Shown piece by piece: positions 58,772 through 64,000 of a stretch of DNA of 64,000 nt. A model generated the notes under the pieces. That model saw only the letters and a program-made list of their open reading frames with translations. It ran no database searches and was not told where the DNA came from. Position numbers and translations under genes: made by a program. The stretch comes from Brachypodius melanocephalos (lineage: Eukaryota > Chordata > Aves > Passeriformes > Pycnonotidae): NCBI GenBank assembly GCA_013398615.1, contig VZSR01003807.1, positions 39,139,738 to 39,203,737 on the forward strand, in the 5' to 3' direction. The first letter of the stretch is position 1, and every line of letters begins with the position of its first letter.

Positions 58772-58958
58772 CTTTCTGTTCTGTCTTCAGTTTTTCTATT
58801 TTTTCCTGTTTTTCTGTTCTTCGGTTTTTCTCTTTCTATTCTTTTCTGGTTTTGTTTTCTTTTCTCTATTTCTCCATTTCTGTTTCTGTATTTCCATTTC
58901 TCTTTCAGTCTCTATCTTGATTTCTTTTTTTTTTTTTTCCTCATTTTTACTTCTCACA
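58772..58958. repeat. Long pyrimidine-rich tract
   Basis: About 185 bp are nearly all C and T on the + strand, with T-rich units such as TTTCTG and TATTTC and few purines, ending in a 15-base T run at 58924-58938. The frame on the opposite strand is a Glu/Lys/Arg-only reading of purine repeats and is not a gene. Confidence 0.85.
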
Positions 58959-61900
58959 TAGACTACTATTTCTTTAGCAGGAAATATTACCCCCTTTTTT
59001 TGAGGCACCTGAATAACATGAGAAAAGAGAAAACTTTTGCAATGGCTTCAGATAGGGACTGGCAGGAACTAAACAGAAGTTGAAAGTCTGCTCTTTAGAT
59101 CAGCCTTGGAGAATGCACTCTAGTTTATCAAGGTGTTGCTTAAAGCATGTTTTATTTCCTGTGATTCAAGTGACTGAAGTGCTCAGAGTGTTCTGTTTCT
59201 ATACAATATATAGATTTCAGCTCAAGCCTGAAACATGAATTTGGGCCTTGGTGGGTGTCATGTGACTGAGCCGTGGTCACGGACAGTAGAGTTGGGCAGT
59301 CCAGTGAGGGCAGCGTGACAATCGTGAAATGGCTTCTGACGATTGTGCAGGGGAGTTCTCTCCAGGTCCTGGTGTCTGCCTGGGCTGGGTCTTCTGCAGC
59401 TCCATTCAGAGCACGTGAAGGTGCCTGAATTTACAGTCTCAACCTTTGCAAAGAGGGAGGAGAATACCTTGGTTCATGTTTTCATGGGAGCACCATGAGA
59501 TTGTCAAAAGCATTTGCTTTGTGCCGAGTACATTTTCTTTTCGTGGCTCGTCTTGGAGGATGCTTTTTACTGGAAATACCCACTCAAAGTCAGGCCCCTC
59601 AACAAGATTAATAATCTTGAGTTTATCTTGAGTGGAGTGGGAGAACAATGTTCTTGTTCAACTGCAGTTTTTTTCAAGGAAACATCCAGGGAGATAAGAA
59701 ATTCTGAGTCAAGTGATGGTTTAGAACAGATCATCACACTCCTTGATCTTGATTTAAATGAATTCTTTATAGATCAACAGAGTTGTTTTAAAAGACATAA
59801 TTTTAATGTTTGGGGTCAATTCTTCCAAATCATGCATGAGCTTTTCAGATAATTAAAGGTATATAGTTCTTAAAAGCCTGAGTATGTTTGGGGGATTTTT
59901 TCTTGTTTCATTTGCATAAAGGATATATGGAAAACAGATAAGCAAGAAAACAAACAGAGGCAAGTTGAATTTACTGCAGACTTAAACATACCCACTGCAT
60001 TTGCTCTCAAGTAATAATGTACAGCTGAGGAAAAGCTAGGAGTCAGTTCCCTCCCTTATAATAATAATAAAATGTCATACTTTTAATGAATAATTCTCAA
60101 ATAAGAACATGAGCAGGGAAAATGGATACAAAAATTTTTAAACCATTCTCAGCACTGTAAGATTCTTTTTTTTTTTCTCCCTTCTATATTATTTTACAGT
60201 TTGTTTCAGGAAGATAGGGAGAGCTCAACACCTGAGGCTGGATTCTCAACTAATTTCTCACAGTAGTAAACTTTCCAGATTTGTCTCCTCAGATTGCATG
60301 CTATTAAAGTAGAAGGGCGGGGTGGGGGTGTCTTTGCTGTTCACGCAGTCGTTTCACCACCCTGTAATTCTTTAGGAATATGTCACGTGTTTGTCAGGCA
60401 GTGGACCCTGACTACAAGGAAATAGCTGCCTGTGCTGTAGGTTACGTGGCTGGGAGGGTGCCAAGTGCCCTTTGCTTTAAGCACAGTCGCTGTACCTGCT
60501 GTGTGTGCATGGCTACAGCCCCTGTGCAGCAGGTGAAGGGGTCGTGAGAGCTGTGCAGGGAATATAAGCTGCTTGCTCCAGCCTCCTGCTCATCTTTCTC
60601 CAGGCTTCATGATTCATCAGCTGTGACTGGGCTTCTAGGGCAATTTTTATCTACTTTTACAGGTTTGTTCTGAAGGGGATCTCCTTTCTGCAGATATTGT
60701 AGATGGCAACGCAACGTGTGGTGATGAGAACTGTGCTCGTGCCATTTGGTGACACAACACTGGGAACAACTGATATATTAACAAAAAAGAAAAAGGTATA
60801 AAGGATGTATTAAACTTTTTTTCTGTTTTCTTTATAAGCACATACAGATATTTTTGTTCACCCGGCCTTCTCTATACTGCCTCTATTGCAGTAGAAGGGA
60901 AAAATGTGCAGAATCTAGGTCTTTTTCCCACTATGTGTATGTTAAGATGTTTACTAGACACACTGCCCATATTCATGCATAGTGCAGAGATGGAATTGGG
61001 CTGTGAGTGCAGCAGGGTTTCCAGGATCACATCTTTGTGTTACACAAATAGCTGATAGCACGTGGGCTGAGGGAGAATGTGTGTGCATGCACATGTGCAT
61101 AGCTGTATTTGCTTATGGTTGTAGAATTGAATTACATTGCACCACTTCAACAAATACAGGTAATGTGTTATCTCTTCCCTCCATCTCTGTGTACTCAGTG
61201 GTAGTGAACCTTTTCATCTGAACTTTATCTGTGTGCTTTGCAAATGTTAACGATTACGTCTCACTGTATTTGTGAGGTACACTCAGTGTGTGGACTGTTA
61301 GCCAACTTCCAGGTGGTGGCTGTCAACATGCAAGTAAGGAAGCTGGTTACCCTAAGGCTAAGCAGCACATTTATGGTCATGTCCTGAAGGAGAATCTGGA
61401 AATTTCTCCTTTTCCTGTCCCATGTGGAGCCTGTAACTTTTCTGGGATCAGCTAAATAGGCTAAATGCTGGAAGGCTGAATGCCTTTCAGCCAAGACTCG
61501 TTTCTCTCTTTCTCTGACCCTCTCTATGAAACAAGTGCATCTGCTACCAGAACAGGCTTGCTCTACAAGAAGAGGTAGAAATTCCATTCCCAGGGCACTC
61601 TCTCTTCTCGCTGATGGCATCAAAAAATGAAGTTTTGGCTGAAATTTGGCTGAAAACACATTTTAAGTTGCAAGCTGCAATTTTTTGGCTACCTTTAATT
61701 CATTCTCATCTTTTACTGTCCAACATCTTTCCTAGAAACAATAAACCCTGGTTTTACTTAGTCCTTTCCTCCCTGCTCTTTTGCAGCTTCAGAATGAGCA
61801 GCAATAACTGTCTAGTTATAGACATACTAAAAATCTAGTATTAATAGATCTTTGGTGGACAAGAAGATGGAAAGGTTTATGTGCTACTGTGCACTGCAAG

Positions 61901-62921
61901 CTTACTCTGTGAAATGTTACTGGATGTGTTAGAAATCCACCAGTTGCAGCAGGAACTACAAGGTTTTCACCGTAAGTGGCACTGACCACATATGTGTGAT
62001 GTTTTGGTTTTTAATGGAGTGGACTTAGTATAAACATTCCTAATATTACTAATGTTCCCATATAAAAGTCTTGCCTGCATAGCAGTCATTAATCTGTGTT
62101 GTTCAGAGCCCCAAATGACCACCTTAATTTCAGTAATGTTCAAGTTCATGTAGTTTTGAAGCTGAATTTAATTTCTCTTGGGTTGTACTTTCAAACTTCA
62201 TGTAATTTGGAGCACAAACAAGTCTTTGATGATATAAAATTTAGCTCATTAAGGAGTGGAGATTTTAAAAATTCCCTCTGAAAGGAGTTACATAGAGTAA
62301 GATTTACACTAACTACTGACAAGGCTTTATGAAAACACAGCAGAAAAAAACTGGCTGTATCAGAGGCATTGTAAGTATGTGCTGGCTCTCAAATGTGAGA
62401 GTGAAAAATTTCTCCTGGTGATGGTAGTGCCCACAGCCTTGGCACAGTGGCTGCAATGCTGGGTATTGCAATTTGGTTCTGTCAACTTGTGAATTATTTC
62501 CATAGTTTTCTTCTGAAAGCTGATGCTTTCAGTCTTAAATACAGGAGGTGCCTGCTGATTCTGAAGGGACTGAGGCAAAGAAATCAACCAAGAAGCACAC
62601 CCAGAGTATCAAAGGGCAGCTCCTACCTTGGTTATAGTGGAATCCATCCTCACTAGTGTTTCATAAACTCAGTATTTTTTCTGTTTTCTTTCTCACATGG
62701 TATGCAGTCATAGTGGCAAATGGCAAAGAAGATTTTAAGCCCATTGAAAAATAAAGGTAACTGCTGACCTGGTGCAGACTTTTGTTAGAGCATGAAATCT
62801 CTTTTTGCAAGACGTTGCAAGATCCCACAGAAAATCTTTACTAGCACTTTAACACCTTGCAGAGTGCTTGAATGTTTCTGCACCTGTGCAGTAGTTCTCT
62901 GCAGATTTCAGTATCTTGAGA

Positions 62922-62965
62922 TGAGATGCATTGTTAGCAAACTGCTGAGATGCATTGTTAGCAAC
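62922..62965. repeat. Two-copy 24-bp tandem repeat
   Basis: TGAGATGCATTGTTAGCAA occurs at 62922 and again at 62946, an exact tandem duplication with a 24-bp period. Confidence 0.9.
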
Positions 62966-63099
62966 TTGGGTTGAGCACAAAGAGGAGTTAGAAGAGCAAT
63001 TTACAAGGACTTGTATTGTTTCTTTGCTTTTGAACATATGACAACAAATATTTTCCCCTCCACAGCATAATCTTGGTAATGAAGTATTTTTCTGTATCT

Positions 63100-63290
63100 G
63101 TTTGTGTGGTACTGTGTTGTTGATGAGGGGTTTGTCAGCCCATTTCTTCAGCGTGTGGGGGTCCCTCTGGATGGCAGCACAACCTCTGGTGCATCAGTCA
63201 CTCTCCCCACTTTGGTGTCACCTGTGCTGACAGTGCACTCTGCCCCATCATCTGGGAACCTCAAGGTGAAACTCTCATTTGGCTTTTGTT
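63100..63290 (-). mobile_element. CR1 LINE fragment (RT piece)
   Basis: The + strand shows GATGGCAGCACAACCTCTGG and TGACAGTGCACTCTGCCCCA, the reverse complement of the CR1 segment around the RT catalytic region, similar to the matching part of the copy in intron 28. It is short and truncated on both sides. Confidence 0.8.
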
Positions 63291-63717
63291 TCCAAGTGTG
63301 TTGGATGCTGCTGTGACCTTTGTCATAATTTCTGTGTGGGAATTATTATTTGATTTTTTAATTTCATTTTCATTGTAGGCTGGATAATAAAAAATGCTTT
63401 TGTTTGCACCAAAGCAAGAATTGAGGCCTCCAGCTTCTTTCTCTTGTCCTGTTTTGCAGAGGTCACCATAAAGTTGTCTTCTCCTACTACGTTTCAGTCA
63501 CACAGTGTAGGAAATCATAGCAGCCACATCTGTAGCCTGGGGTTCCCTTTTGGCAGACTGCTTATCTCACCAAGGGAAAATTGAATGTCCATGCCTTTGT
63601 ACTGTCTGGGAATACTTAGGGGACAAGCTTTCCCTTTTGACTGTTCAAGGGCCCGTTCAAACAGTGGGATTTTTGAAGTGGAATGGCCCTAAATTTGAGG
63701 GCAAACACCGTCTGACT

Positions 63718-63880
63718 GCTGAGATTAGCTCAGTGGGTTAGAGCATGGTGCTGTTAACACCATTAACCATGTTAACACATTAACCATATTAAAGTTGTGC
63801 GTTTGTATCAGCTGTTGAAGAGTTGGATTTGAGGATCCTTGTGGATCCCTTCCAACTCAGGATATTCTCTGATTCAGGAG
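63718..63880 (+). mobile_element. tRNA-derived SINE with CR1 tail (TguSINE1-like)
   Basis: The head has a good polymerase III A box (TAGCTCAGTGGG at 63726-63737) in a context like tRNA-Ile (GGTTAGAGCATGGTGCT). The B box is decayed. After a duplicated insert, the tail (GATCCTTGTGGATCCCTTCC, AACTCAGGATATTCT) is a CR1 3' end. This tRNA-plus-CR1 architecture is that of the songbird SINE TguSINE1. It is not a working tRNA gene. Confidence 0.8.
63753..63790 (+). repeat. Internal duplication in the SINE
   Basis: GTTAACACCATTAACCAT is followed directly by GTTAACACATTAACCAT, a near-exact tandem duplication of 17-18 bp between the A-box region and the CR1 tail. Confidence 0.85.
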
Positions 63881-64000
63881 AACAGGTGAGTAGAATATAA
63901 CCAATACCATTAGTTTTAGTACCACTGTCTCCTTTTCATTTGCTCAGGAGTGTTTCCATTTCTCGCCATTTAGGGTGTGAATCCTCTTGCCTTTTCCTCC

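Larger units (their letters stand above)
56661..64000. other. Downstream intergenic region
   Basis: No gene with recognisable similarity was found. The region holds a pyrimidine-rich tract (58772-58958), a 24-bp tandem repeat (62922-62965), a CR1 fragment (63100-63290) and a SINE (63718-63880). A minus-strand frame of 132 codons at 61261-61659 is open but unrecognised. Confidence 0.6.

Noticed and set aside
58745..59083. 112-codon Phe/Leu/Ser-rich frame
   Set aside because: It is a reading of the polypyrimidine tract and has no protein-like complexity.
63722..63810. Possible tRNA gene
   Set aside because: The A box is good, but the anticodon arm and B box are broken by a duplicated insert and a CR1 tail follows, so this is a SINE.
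1..64000. CRISPR arrays, operons or bacterial-type defence systems
   Set aside because: None were seen. Introns, CR1 elements and the IBTK exon structure show this is a vertebrate chromosome.

Overview
This window is vertebrate nuclear DNA, almost certainly from a bird. It holds one large split gene with GT-AG introns and a CpG-island promoter. The repeats are avian: many CR1 LINE fragments, part of an avian ERVL-type LTR, and near the right edge a tRNA-derived SINE with a CR1 tail that resembles the songbird element TguSINE1. The SINE makes a passerine the best guess, but the species cannot be fixed from here.

The gene is IBTK (inhibitor of Bruton tyrosine kinase), complete and on the + strand. 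I placed 29 exons by following reading frame and splice sites. Exon 1 (to about 3013) is non-coding and lies in the CpG island. Exon 2 carries the start codon at 10878, and exon 29 carries the stop at 55373-55375. The coding exons sum to 4068 nt, or 1355 residues plus stop, against 1353 in human as I recall it. Every phase joins without a frameshift or internal stop. Domain order is two ankyrin repeats (about 51-115), RCC1-type repeats (from 141), BTB1 (from 566), BTB2 (from 767), a basic nuclear-localisation segment (975-988) and a long Ser/Pro-rich tail.

Layout: 1-2400 is AT-rich with no recognisable gene. 2560-3180 is the CpG island and promoter. 3014-55249 is the gene body, whose introns hold CR1 copies (introns 2, 9, 25, 26 and 28), an antisense ERVL-type LTR piece (intron 12), a near-perfect 80-nt hairpin (intron 15) and an unexplained antisense coding-like stretch (intron 1). 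55376 to about 56630 holds the 3' UTR with several possible poly(A) signals. The rest is intergenic, with a pyrimidine-rich tract, a short tandem repeat, a CR1 fragment and the SINE. A 100-N assembly gap lies inside a CR1 copy at 22502-22601.

No new multi-gene system was found. The signals most worth follow-up are the intron-15 hairpin, the run of short upstream ORFs in the IBTK leader, the antisense coding-like block in intron 1, and the CR1 copy that ends just before the last exon.
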